DNA from: Chara braunii
Lineage: Eukaryota > Streptophyta > Charophyceae > Charales > Characeae
Direction of reading: 5' to 3'
Assembly (NCBI GenBank): GCA_003427395.1
Contig: BFEA01000358.1
Location: forward strand, 428,266 to 477,632
DNA: 49,367 nt
Shown: piece after piece, positions 20,518-31,004 of the stretch
Layout of the letters: each line of letters begins with the position of its first letter
Numbering within the stretch: the stretch's first letter is position 1
The notes under the pieces: model-generated
The model's database searches: none
The model's input: the letters and a program-made list of their open reading frames with translations, nothing else
Told to the model about the DNA's origin: nothing
Program-made: the position numbers and the translations under genes

Positions 20518-22129
20518 GCCGGGTTATCGTAACCAGACTAGACTACGACGGCCTTCCCTCTCTCACTTTAAACTTCCATATTTTTTTTTATTTTTTTTTT
20601 CTCATAGTTGTTTTCTTAAGTGCTGCTCTCTGCAAAACTCGAAATACATCATCCAAAGCCGAAGGTCCCGCTTAAACTTCAATGAGTAATTTAAGAAAAA
20701 AAAATCGTATCGCTAAGGTCCCCCTTGAATTCCAATTAACAAATAGTTGCTGGCCTTCAATTTCGGGTATCATTCATATACCGATAATATGGAAATATTA
20801 TTAATATAGATATATTAGTATGAATATAATATCGTCAAACAGAGCTGCCCGGTATACATATATATATCGTCAAACTGAACTGCCTACGGTTTAGAGAGGG
20901 AGGGAGAAGAGGACAAACAAACGAGGGGCTGTGACAAACTGTTCGTTTGGCCTGTGACGTGGGGGCGGTGCTTGCATGTGGGACTTGTCATCTAGGATTT
21001 GCTTTCCCCCTGTTTTGTTGTGTTCGGCTGGCTGTTTCCTTCCTCTTTTCTTTGCCTCTTTGCCCTTTGGCTGTGTGCAAGAGGGTCGATACGACACACG
21101 GGGGTGGGGGCAGCCACCGCTCAATCTACAACCACGTCGGCGGCCTTCTACGCAAGAGGTTCTTTCTGAACAGGGGGAGTTGTAAGGAAGAAGATTAAAA
21201 AACGAAAAAAAAAATCTTGTTCTCTCTCTTTTTTTCGCTTTGCGCTCTGAAAACTCTGTGACGATATATATCGTCAAATATATATCGTCACAAACAGAAC
21301 TGCCCGGTAAACCGTAGGCAGAGAGAGAGAAGAGGACAACAAACGAGGGGATATATATATATATATATCGTCACAAACAGAACTGCCCGGTAAACCGTAG
21401 GCAGAGAGAGAGAAGAGGACAACAAACGAGGGGCTGTGACAAACTGTTTCGTCGGAGTTTCACTATATATAAATATATATTATATATACATATATATATC
21501 GTCACTCTGTATCGGGAGCGCAAAGGCGAAAAACACAAAACAGAAAAAGGAAAGAAGGAAGGAAAGCTCCGCCTGTTCATCACCTCTTACGTACATATAC
21601 TAGTAATACTCTAACGCTGTGTCTAGAAAGGAATAATAATCATAAAAATACTGTAACAATCCATAACCACTCTCTCCGTTTAGTTCCTTCCCTCTTCTCC
21701 CTGGCCTTCCCTCTCTCACTTTACCTTCCGCAGTTGTCTTCTTAAGTTCTGCTCTCTGCAAAACTCCAAATACATCATCCAAAGCCGCAGGTCCCCCTTG
21801 AACTTGGTGACGGCTCTGTCATAAATGAGCACCAGTTGATTGACTATGGCGCCATCCGCACACGAACGCTTCCACTGAATTTTCTTTGCCTTCATATTAC
21901 GCAAGATGGCCCGCTTGCGGAGAGCTCTCAACGATTCAAGCTGTGTCTCGTACGCTAGGTATCGAAGGAAATCCTCCTTTACACGCGACCTCCTCTTAAG
22001 AAGGTACTCGAAATCCTGTCTCTTCTTGATGATCTGCTTGATCTCTTCCCTAGAGAACAACCCACGGTTTTCAAGATCTTCAAGCCCCGGGAGCATCCGC
22101 TCCATCCGAAGGTGCACAACGTCCGCCAT
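14508..22129 (-). CDS. UTP6: UTP6, SSU processome HAT-repeat protein (three exons, 3' end missing)
   Basis: Exons join as 22129-21725, 16891-15977 and 15035-14508, all phase 0, giving 616 codons. The protein starts MADVVHLRMERMLPGLEDLE and continues LFSREEIKQIIKKRQDFEY, the conserved U3-associated protein 6 N-terminus. HAT repeats follow (LWMYAASYEF, SMWIEYFKMELTYLAKLQARRE, and VFEEAL with YACFLEAAF). UTP6 belongs to the UTP-B subcomplex of the small-subunit processome in the nucleolus and is needed for 18S rRNA processing (family knowledge). An acidic Gly/Glu/Asp-rich insert of about 110 residues lies in exon 2 where the human protein has a short loop. The last visible exon ends at LWGK; by comparison with human UTP6 roughly the last 120-130 residues are absent from the window. 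Introns obey GT-AG. Confidence 0.88.
15036..15976 (-). other. UTP6 intron 2
   Basis: 941-bp GT-AG intron. It holds (ATC)n on plus at 15431-15472, a purine-rich block at 15620-15780, and a TCAATCAATCAATCAATCATCAG acceptor-side run. The nine bases CAGGTATTT occur at both splice junctions. Confidence 0.7.
15977..16891 (-). CDS. UTP6: UTP6 exon 2 (HAT repeats plus acidic insert, 305 codons)
   Basis: The acceptor GCACAG precedes GTGTTGGCC at 16891 and the donor CAG|GTATTT is at 15977. Coding starts VLARALQYHPTVPGLWMYAAS, which joins directly to exon 1 by comparison with human (SK-VFSAMLAIHSNKPALW), so no exon is missing between them. The Gly/Glu/Asp low-complexity insert lies at about 16660-16250, before LAKIIYGNAI. 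Confidence 0.85.
17983..18887. other. Assembly gap of 905 N in UTP6 intron 1
   Basis: Continuous N from 17983 to 18887, flanked by C/T-rich sequence on the left and a GA-rich purine run on the right. Long frames that appear to cross it are artefacts. Confidence 0.99.
19381..19627. repeat. 119-bp tandem repeat in UTP6 intron 1
   Basis: AATACTTTTCTCTGGTGAAC begins at 19381 and again at about 19500. Both units carry CCGGAGACTCCGG and TAATAATTTAATAAACAAA. Confidence 0.8.
19749..20078. mobile_element. Truncated MITE, same family as 35409-35690
   Basis: Starts CTAGACTACCAGCC, then CCCGTGCAAGGA, an A tract, CTATGTTATGCAGAAAA, CAACTTTTGCCTCAGGGTC and the GC-rich CCCGGCCGGGCAAGTGACCCCG, in the same order as 35409-35690. 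The right terminal repeat is missing. An internal segment (AACTGAACAACTTTTGCC to TTTAAAATAAAA) is duplicated. Confidence 0.65.
20418..20515. repeat. (GA)n microsatellite in UTP6 intron 1
   Basis: GAGT/GAGA units grade into a long pure GA run ending at about 20515. Confidence 0.9.
20545..20690 (-). pseudogene. Decayed duplicate of the UTP6 exon 1 end
   Basis: Words such as TGCTCTCTGCAAAACT, AAATACATCATCCAAAGCCG and GGCCTTCCCTCTCTCACTTT occur here and at 21700-21800, in the same order and on the same strand, about 1.15 kb apart. The copy covers the exon 1 3' end plus the start of intron 1. Its donor side has become T/A-rich, so it is not usable as an exon. Confidence 0.75.
20861..21449. repeat. 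Three dispersed copies of a short intronic repeat
   Basis: The block (CA)AACAGAACTGCCCGGTA, then (A)GAGAGAGAGAAGAGGACAA, then ACGAGGGG occurs at about 20861-20944, 21282-21350 and 21362-21449, each beside an AT dinucleotide run and the word ATATATCGTCA. Confidence 0.8.
21725..22129 (-). CDS. UTP6: UTP6 exon 1 (start codon to residue 135)
   Basis: The ATG at 22129 is chosen because MADVVHLRMERMLPGLEDL aligns with the conserved N-terminus (human starts MAEIIQERIEDRLPELEQL). The frame also reads through upstream bases, but without conserved sequence. It ends AAG|GTAAAG at 21725/21724. Confidence 0.88.
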
Positions 22130-22216
22130 CGCTAGCTGCTCCTTTCGGCACTTACTCGCGACCTCTACGCACCACCTTAGGACCACCCTCCTCTTGAAGA
22201 TGACCTGAAGATGGAG

Positions 22217-22217
<1 letters not shown>

Positions 22218-22264
<47 letters not shown>
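22218..22264. repeat. 47-base G homopolymer 89 bp upstream of the UTP6 ATG
   Basis: An uninterrupted G run on plus (poly-C on the UTP6 sense strand). It lies in the 5' UTR or core promoter. True length is uncertain because such runs sequence poorly. Confidence 0.85.
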
Positions 22265-22265
<1 letters not shown>

Positions 22266-22359
22266 GGAATCGGCTGCACTGTACCCCGATGGTGACAGCA
22301 GAGGTCGGTCTGCTGACCACCGATCTATCAATGACAGCACCAAACAGCCCGAGAGCAAT

Positions 22360-22915
22360 GCAATCAAACAATCAATCAGACCAATCAAACAATGATGAAT
22401 ACAATCAATCACACGGTCAATCAGAACACTCCCACAATCAACAATTAGATCAATCCAACAACTATTGAGACCAAGCAAGCAAGCAAGCAATCAGACTAAT
22501 CAAACAATCAAACAATCAATTAGACCAATCAAGCAATGAATCAGATCAATCGCACAGTCAATCAGAACAATCAATCAAGCAAGCAGACCATAATCAAGCA
22601 AACCACTCACTCGAGAAATCAATGGGAAGAATCAAAAAATGAATCAGACCAATCACACAGTCAATCAGAACAATCAACCAATCAGACGAATCCACCAAAA
22701 TCGGTCGGACCAGTCAAGCAATCATTCAGACCAATCACAGTCACTTAGACTAATCAAACAAACTCGCAAACAGCCCCTACTCCATCAATCTCAATCAACC
22801 ACAACCAATCAATCGATGGATAAACGTCGTATTCATACTGCAAAAAAGTGGGTCAATCCATCGATCGATCAATCACTCGCTTCGGCCATCCTCAATTAAT
22901 TACCGGGCAAGATGG

Positions 22916-22955
<40 letters not shown>

Positions 22956-23000
22956 GTCAATCGATCAATCAATCAGTCAATCAATCAATCAAGCAATCAA
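22360..23000. repeat. CAATCA-rich simple-repeat domain upstream of UTP6
   Basis: Degenerate CAATCA/CAAACA/GACCAATCA units grade into perfect (CAAT)n at about 22917-22997. Similar runs abut two UTP6 splice acceptors (16910-16985 and 15040-15062) and lie in the Gypsy-B leader. Confidence 0.85.
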
Positions 23001-23700
23001 GCAACCATGGACTGAGGGTTTGATTCCTTTGCGACATGGCGTCATCATTTCAAGCCAGCCACTTTCCCCACGTGGACCGTGACCTTTTCTCTGCTATAGG
23101 TCTATCGATCAATCTATAACTTTATAGATAGATATAGATCTATCAATCAGTCAACATGGACCAACAGTTCTCTTTGATCGCCGTCCGTGCATCTTCTGCT
23201 TCCCTTTGTTTCATGTGGATGGTGGATTTTGAACCAGAAACGATAGCCATTACCATTACTCTGCAGCACAATAGCTGTCTACCGCGTGGAAACGGACCGT
23301 CCGGAATAGCTCCAACTTCCATTTTTCAACTCAATCAATCTCTACCGAGTTCAGCGGAACGAGTTGGAGGTGGGCACATTTCGCCACCCCAATCTTCCAT
23401 TGTCATGCTTTTCTCCCCGACCAGGCCGAAGCGAGGGATCGGCGGCTTGCATCAAACGACCCCCCCTGTACCCAAAAAAGAGGGCCTTCCCAGTACAGTA
23501 CGTGCCCCGGAAATTTGGACATGGCAGCTATATAGGGCCTCGTTCGACACCACTTGAACTCAAGGGTCGACGGAAAATTCTTCTTTCCACCCCTCCCTAA
23601 TGACCCCACCCCTCCGTAATGACCCCCCCCCCCCTAATGTTTTCACTTTCCTGCTCTCCAGTGTTCATACTTCAAACTCAAGTGCCGCTGGGGCAAAATT

Positions 23701-23747
23701 GCACTTGAACTCAAGGTACCTCCCGGAGGTACCTTCAGTTCAAGTGC
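23701..23747. repeat. 47-bp near-perfect palindrome
   Basis: Two 23-base arms (GCACTTGAACTCAAGGTACC... and its reverse complement) meet around a single C with one mismatch. Confidence 0.9.
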
Positions 23748-24129
23748 CTGCGGATACTGCCAGCACTCCAAGTGGGGCTTTTTTTTTTTTCTTCTTTTTT
23801 TCAGCAGGCGATCCTGGTCCAAAATTGGTCAAGCCGTTGTCGCAGGGTGACCCTCCCGGCCACGTCACGCAGGATTTCGTGCAGGTCTTTATCCTTTATC
23901 GCGGTGCAAATGGAGCTTCCGTCACCACTTCGGCAGAGTGCGCCAGCCATACCTCTCGCGAACCCCTACGACAGGATAAGGCCATGCGAGGTACAACTAT
24001 CCTCCACCCACGGGGTTGTCACCACCCTTGAACAGGCATATTCTCGTCGAGCTACCGAACCACATGCGAAAGCTAATCAGTTGCAATCACAGAGGTGGCC
24101 CAGCCGAGGGCGTTTCTCTTACGTTGTAG

Positions 24130-25540
24130 CATAGGGGGTATGCGCACTCCCACGCCTCTATCTAACCCGTACGTGAACCGACGCATCGGGGGGCTGAAGT
24201 CCCGAGCGCGACTCATCGTCGGTCGACTATGACACATCCTTCTTACCACGTGTTACACCATGCTAAAACAAAACAATCAGATTACTCACACAAAACAAAA
24301 CACTCCGAGTCCCTTAAGTATCCAACCCATAACCTTTTGACATGAAAATAGGTTAGGCGTCGCGCGCGAGACTTAAGACAAAACCGTGCAGGCGCAGGGC
24401 TTTCTCATATCCACTAGTCGTGGATATATATGCAAGCAATTGCAACGATGGCGTATTATATAATACCCATAATCGCATGGCCCTCGGTGGTTTTGAGGGT
24501 CACGTTTGACACTCAAGTATCGACTGACACGCACCTTGAAGGGTTAAACTCTCAACGCTAGACAAACGGCAATGCGGTTGAGAACCACACCCTCTTCTGC
24601 ACCCTGCGGATAGTGGGTGGTACACAGACTCCTACCTGTTGTGGCAGTGGGGTTTTATCGCCCTAGAGACGAGCTTCATCATCCAGGGTCTACAGAGAAG
24701 TCAAGCGGTTTAACTTTGATGGTTGTCACGGACTCCAACGTCCAACTATAATAATGATGAAAAACAAAAGGCGAAAAGGGATCTCTCTTTTCTCATAGTG
24801 CATAATTAACTCAACTCTCGCGCACGCTCACAATAGGTCGTACGAACACTTGGGATACACACATATAGAGGATTATAAACACGAGATGATCCATTTTCAC
24901 AATCACAACGGGACCCCCTTCAACCATATATATGTGATCGCAAACAGCCAAATTTAAAGTTCAAATCACAAATATATCTGCAATCATATCAAAAAGTCAA
25001 CCAAAGGTCAACGCACTACACGGGGGCAACTTTAATGACTCTCTGCCCCTTGCTTTAACCACACAAACCCCAACCTTTATCCAACCTTCCAAAATAAAAT
25101 ATTCAGTATCTTTATTAAATTACCATTCAATAAAGTCCGGGTAAAAAAAAAACGAAACAATTCAAACCACAGGGACTAAACCCTTAAGGTTGAGTGATGA
25201 GAGTGGATTAGAGTTGAGTCGTAAACCGACGAATCGGCAACCAATATGTTATCAATGATAAAATAATATGATCCTTATGGGATCAATTAAAAACTAGTCT
25301 AATTCTGAATCAAAATGTTCAACGAGGACCTGTAATAAAGGACAGACCAATACCTAAGGGTCGACTATAAGTGTATGGAGAATGAACCCCCATATCACAT
25401 TCTTACTCAAAATTTTCCCGTAACCAAGTTTAAGTCTACCTTTAGGCAAACACTTAAAGAAAATAAGATGTTTGACATCATCTCCCTTACTCAAGGTGGA
25501 TCGCCAAAATATTTCTTATTATAATAATTTAACTTCTCTA
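24130..25540. other. No gene seen
   Basis: Mixed to AT-rich sequence with stops in all frames. No repeat, RNA gene or coding similarity was recognised. Confidence 0.5.
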
Positions 25541-25791
25541 AACTAATAAAAAATTGGCAACTCTTCCCGTATAAAAATTATTTTTTCAAAATATGAAAGT
25601 TAGAATGACATTTCAACTCTAGAAAATCAAATTTTGTCCAACTCCCTGAATTAGTAAAAATTTGGGCAACATCTCCTTTAAAGAAGTACACTTTCCAGAT
25701 TTATACTAAGTCAGATAAAAACTCGAGGTAAGACTTGAGTTCCTATCAAGACAAAATTTAGCCAACTCCTTAAATTGGTAGAAATTTCGGC

Positions 25792-25960
25792 AGCGCTTTC
25801 CGTAGAGAAAGTAACTTTTTAGAATTTATACAAAGCTAAATACAGAATGTGAAATAATCCCGACTTTCCAAAGTTAAATTTCGGCAGCGCTTTCCGTAGA
25901 GAAAGTAACTTTTTAAAATTTATACAAAGTTAAATACAAAATGTGAAATGATCCCGACTT
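25792..25960. repeat. 84-bp tandem repeat within a more degenerate array
   Basis: AAATTTCGGCAGCGCTTTCC begins at 25792 and 25876, and the units match almost throughout. Weaker versions (TAGAAATT..GGCAAC..TTCCCGTA) occur at about 25549, 25660, 25965 and 26090, so the whole 25.5-26.2 kb stretch may have grown by tandem duplication. Confidence 0.75.
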
Positions 25961-26619
25961 CCCTGAATGAACAAAACTTCGCGCAACACTCCCCTTATAA
26001 TTCTTTTTTTTAATTTTTACTAAGTCATATTATAAAACTTAGACAATAATTAAATTTTGAAAAGTCAAATTTAACTGACTCTTTGGTTTTGTAGAAATTC
26101 CGACAACGTTTCCCGTAAGAAAAATAGTTTTTCAAAATTTATACAAAGACAAGTGAAATAAATGATTTTAAAAAAAATGCGAGAATTGACCTAAGTTAAA
26201 AAAAACTAGCCCATAAAATCTTGAATTGAACGAAATTTTAACACGTGGTGGGCAACTAAAGCAACTACCTATCAAATAAAATCTCATACCAAGTAAAAAT
26301 GTCACTCAGCCACATGAAAGTTCATACCACAATGGTAAGTACTTTCACCCAGTTTCAAAATTGAACCTTATCAACAATAGTTCATAGTGTCTCAATGATT
26401 TATCTCTTATACTCAACTTACATAAGGCGTAAAGTTAGACAATTCAACTTAAAAACAACGTCTAGCTCAGCCATGAAATATACAAAAATATAGGGCACCA
26501 TTACTTTTCTCTTCTTTGGGCATGTAACTATATCATTTGACTTAGAAATAAAATTTATTCACCATGAACTGTTTAAAGTAGTCAAGTTATATATAACTTT
26601 CTGCTCTTAGTCTTTTAAG

Positions 26620-26978
26620 TTGTGTAGCATCGTGTTCGGGTTCGGTGACCGAACCCGAACATTCGGAACTGAACGCTAACGAGCGCCGAAACTCTCCGAA
26701 CGTGAACATAAAAGAAAACAACAACAAGGTTCTCCAAAAAATCTGAAAAAAATATATGTTATATAAAATAATAATACAAACAACTTTTGCCTTGGAGGTA
26801 TGGTTAAATTCGTAACCAAACTCAAGTTAAAAGTAAAACAACAAAACAATTTATTTATTTTTTTGTTTTTTTAAATATTTTCGGTCGAACACGTTTGGGT
26901 GGCGTTTGGCCGAGGCTGAACACCCGAACTTATTCGAATATTCGAAAAATCTCCGAACATGTTCGGCGTGCTACACAA
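26620..26978. mobile_element. MITE, 359 bp, 8-bp TSD
   Basis: Terminal inverted repeats TTGTGTAGCA (26620-26629) and TGCTACACAA (26969-26978) are perfect and flanked by CTTTTAAG on both sides (26612-26619, 26979-26986). The 8-bp duplication suggests hAT-type transposition. The interior is non-coding, with TTCGG-rich subterminal sequence and an AT core (TATGTTAT, CAACTTTTGCCT) like the copies at 19749 and 35409. Confidence 0.8.
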
Positions 26979-27603
26979 CTTTTAAGGTACAATAGGACTG
27001 AACCATTCAACTTAAAAACAAAGTTCAACTTACCCCATCTTACAACTAACTTATACTTTTAATTAATACCTAGGTAGCACGGGTTATCTGGTCAGACAAT
27101 CTGCTCGAATTATCTTGCTGGATGATCGGAGGGTAGGATCATCTAGAAATCCGGATGATAAAAAAAAATAAAAAAATAAAAAATACAATATAACTACGTT
27201 CCTATTTCATAAAAATACTGATAGGAAAAAATGTTAAAAGGGGTTAAGATAAGGAATAAAGGGGTTTAGAGGGGAGATGTTTAATTAATTATATAATTTT
27301 TTATCTCAATATTATTTTCTTCTTCTGTTTTATTTTTTATCTTCATAGCTGTTGAAATATCAAAGAAGCTCTCAAATCAAAAGTTGTTCGTATCATTAAT
27401 ATGAACAACATATTTTTTTCCATAATTTTTTTATTTTGTTTTTCGGTAAAAAAAATATTTTGCGCAGGGCCGGATTTTCCATATCCGAAATTAATCCAGA
27501 AAATTCATTCGGATTGAAAATTCCAAATAAAATTGGTCTGTTGGATATCCGAATTTGCTACCTAGATTAATACTCGCTTCATTTGTGATAAACTATAGTG
27601 AGA

Positions 27604-28060
27604 CCATTCAACTTATAAACAAAGTCTGACTAACATGTTCACAAGTAAAATAATAATAGAATATAAATAAATTTGCCTCCTGGTTCCAGCATGTGCGTGA
27701 CTCGAGACCAAACCATTCAACTTAGAAACTAAGTTTGAGTTTGTGTTTAATTCCCTCATAATAAACAAAAAGAATTTTGAGTCATCCAACTTAGGAACAA
27801 AAATCAAATTATTTTTCTCAGAAACCATAAAGAAAACAGAAGGAGATCTGGTCATTCAACTTAAAAACAAAGTTCAGTCCCACTCAGAAAATCTCAAAAT
27901 AAACCAAGGCAATCAAGTCGTTCAACTTGAAAACTAAACTTGGTTCCTGAAAATGCAACCACATGCAGTCATTGCAATTAAGAGCAACCAGACCATCCAA
28001 CTTAGAAACAAAGTCTGGTCCTCCAGACAATCAAAATAAAACATAGCTTTGGGTCATTCA
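27604..28060. repeat. Array of a 25-bp motif with about 70-bp spacing
   Basis: Variants of CCATTCAACTTAGAAACAAAGT start at 27604, 27713, 27782, 27852, 27918, 27993 and (shortened) 28053. Outliers lie at about 27003 and 26440. Only the motif is conserved; the spacers differ. Confidence 0.75.
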
Positions 28061-29404
28061 ACAGGATAAACAGTTCACCGGTGTACAGGTAAGTCCTCAA
28101 CTCTCGCTCCCTCGCTCCCACCCGAATCCCCGATCAGATGATAACACATTAGCTGACATACGAGTCTCCATCCCCTCGGCTCGCTCCTGGTTACTTTGAT
28201 CGACAACTTGAAATGTGTTTCAACCAGTAGGTAAGCCTTCAGTCTCCTGCTGGCCATGTGCTATCTGGCTTGACGGGCCGAACAGGATCAGAGTGAGTCT
28301 ACTCTAAACACACTAAAGCACACCGCTTCCAACCTGTGTATGAAGCGAAATGGAGAGCCGCTACTTCTTTCAATACGATAAGCAACACTAGAGTGAATCC
28401 TCTGTTAGAACATGGGAAGATACGGCGCTACACCACAGTCAGGTAAATGCGCGTTTTCTACGCTATCCTCTCTCTCTCTTTACTGCTTCCCAATCTAAGC
28501 TTTCACCTTCAACGTTCATGGGTTGACTAGGGAATGATGAATCTTCCTCAAAATCTTGGGAAGATACCCCTCGACAACATACATGTATAAAAAGAAAATC
28601 CCGAAGTAAGCTTGGACTAAGGAGATCGCCCGGTATAAACATCGATCTGAGCGTGCAAGGAGGGACAACGAGAGGAGTCTTTCATCGATAGGATGAGAAA
28701 CATCGGAATGAATTTTTCGCTATTCCCCCTCCCTCAGTTCCTTCTTCCTCACGCAGTCCTTACTCCTCGTACTGCCGAAAACGCCACTCTAACTCATAAT
28801 CCACCTTCACCATGAGATTCGTTCATCCTAAAAACCCCCACTTACATTCCTCTCTCGCTCGTTTTCACCAGGAAACAAGCGGGCTCTGCAATTCCTACTG
28901 CATTAGTTCCTTCCTCCTCGACTCCATCCCGCAAACCTTCTTTCTACTAACTTCTTTCCGACAACTTTTCTAATAATTCCAACTTCATAATTGGCGTCGC
29001 CTGCCCTCAAAATCCCAATCTACAACTTCCCTCTACTCGCTTTCACTAAAAAACGAGTATGATATAATTGTCTTCTTCGCCATAGCCGCACTTCCAACTC
29101 GCTCCCTCGCACCTCATTCTCGTTTACCTCCCTATTTACTAACTTTCTTCCAAATTTGAACTCACCATCTGATACGCCAGGGGTCAAAACCCCAAGATCG
29201 GCTCCTCCCTCGGTCAATTCCGCTAGGGATCGAGCGAGCTTTGCATCTTCCATTGCGACTTGCCCTGTTTCCCTGCCATCTCCGATTTTTCCTTACCTCG
29301 TGTGCACTCGCCACAACTTTCTGCCCGGGTTCATTCTCCTTTTTGCCATTTTCCTTGTTGCCAGTCACTCGCCCTCTGCCCCAAACAATGCGTTATCCCA
29401 GACA

Positions 29405-29470
29405 TAGTGGGGTTTATTTATATACACAGTAGGCCGTTGGTTATCGAAATCCACAAAGGTGTGCGTAACA
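29405..29470 (-). promoter_or_regulatory. Possible LTR edge with TATA box
   Basis: On minus, a purine-rich CGGCGGGGGAGT is followed by TGTTACGC (from 29470) and, about 45 bases on, TGTATATAAATAAA. This is the order PPT, LTR start, TATA box of an LTR retroelement. TGTTACACC at about 24253 could be the other LTR end. No partner LTR or PBS was found. Confidence 0.25.
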
Positions 29471-31004
29471 ACTCCCCCGCCGAGTCAATTAGTCTTGAAG
29501 GCGGATGGCACTACAGCACACGACCCAAGCTCGACCGTCGTGGCTGCTCCACCGCCGAAACTAGTAGAAGGGCGCATGCCTGCTGCAAACCTGCAGCGTG
29601 AGCCTCAGTAGGCGGGTCCCGGTGCAGATCTTGCGGGTAGTAGCAAATATTCAGATGAGAACTTTGAAAGCCGAAGTGGAGAAGGTTCCACAGGGCCAAC
29701 TGGGCGCCCAACATAGCCTGCAACCTGCGCTACTGTGCCCCTGGGTTGCCCTGCCCAGACACAGTTCGTCCTTTTTCGCTGTTGGAGGACAATGCACCTA
29801 CCAAGGGCGCCCACAACTACGGTTCCTCCCACGCTGAGGCCCGAAGCACCAATCGGTCGATCCGTGTTTTAGACAGACAGGGTAGAGGAGTTTTGCCAGC
29901 ATCCTGGATACGCATGAACTCGTAAGTCAGCCAACGGAGGCCACGCTTAGGATTTTTTACTTTCGAGACAACCATCCGTGAGGCTTTCTACTGCTCCTCA
30001 TTTACCAGCACTGCTGGCCACAACAGCCCATGCCGACAGGCATCCCACACTAGACAAAAAAACGACAAAGTAACCCACTGTTAAAACCTCGTACGCAACT
30101 TAGTAATCAAAAGTTGTGACAAGTTAAACCAAACCGGCAGTTTCGTCAACGGTCTCTGGGGTCGTTACCACGTCCAACTCCGTTGACGACAAATCCAGGG
30201 GGATAGCTCATTGAGCCTTCAACCCCTCAGTCCCTTCACACCACTTCAATAATCCTGCGCTGTTGCCAACTGCTCTCGATCCCTAGATCTCCCTGTTGAA
30301 AGTCCAATACCGTAACCAATAGTGTTCGGCCCAAGGTTGAGCCTAGTACTAGTGGATACCTATATAAGTGGGTACCGCACGGCGCCCGGGTCTACTGAAA
30401 CGTTTCAAAGTCGCACCTTGGCCTATCAACCTAGTTCACGACCATCAACCTCTCGCACCTCCCGTGCAGCGCGCCTGTTTTTCTTATTTTCACCCTTCCG
30501 TTGACTCAGCTCATTAAACAAAATTGTGTCGTTGTCAACGTTGTCCTCCATATGTATACACATGTCACGATCAAGCGTACCAATCAAAAAGAAAAAAATA
30601 AAAAACATTCAATTCTAGTTTAATCAAAATAAAAAAATTGGTCGGCAACCACGCCGACTTTACAATCTTTAACAAAAAAAAAATCACGTGCGCCTTAAAC
30701 CCGAACGTCCACACGCACTCTACCCTTAGTTAACCATTCAGCCAGCGTAAACAACAAACACAACCGCAACTCGCACGGTATACTAAAATCTTTTAAATCA
30801 AACTCACTTTTTGACACTTGCAAAAACTAGGGTGGATTCCTTTTATAAGGGTATTCGCACCAACACCGTGGAGTTTCGTTTCAAGTGCATCTTGTTCAAG
30901 GGTTTCCTTGAGTGTGCATGGAACCATAAATCGAGTAAGTGTAAATTAATCACAATTGCTCATTTAGTGTGCACTTGAAACTTTCAAGTGGTGTCGAACG
31001 AGGC

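Larger units (their letters stand above)
23537..31004. mobile_element. Candidate 7.5-kb non-coding element bounded by 22-bp inverted repeats
   Basis: GCCTCGTTCGACACCACTTGAA at 23537-23558 occurs as an exact reverse complement ending at 31004. Near the left end lies a 47-bp palindrome sharing CACTTGAACTCAAGG. Near the right end lies CACTTGAA-ACT-TTCAAGTG. No transposase frame and no clear target duplication were found, so this may be two separate small elements in opposite orientation. Confidence 0.35.
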
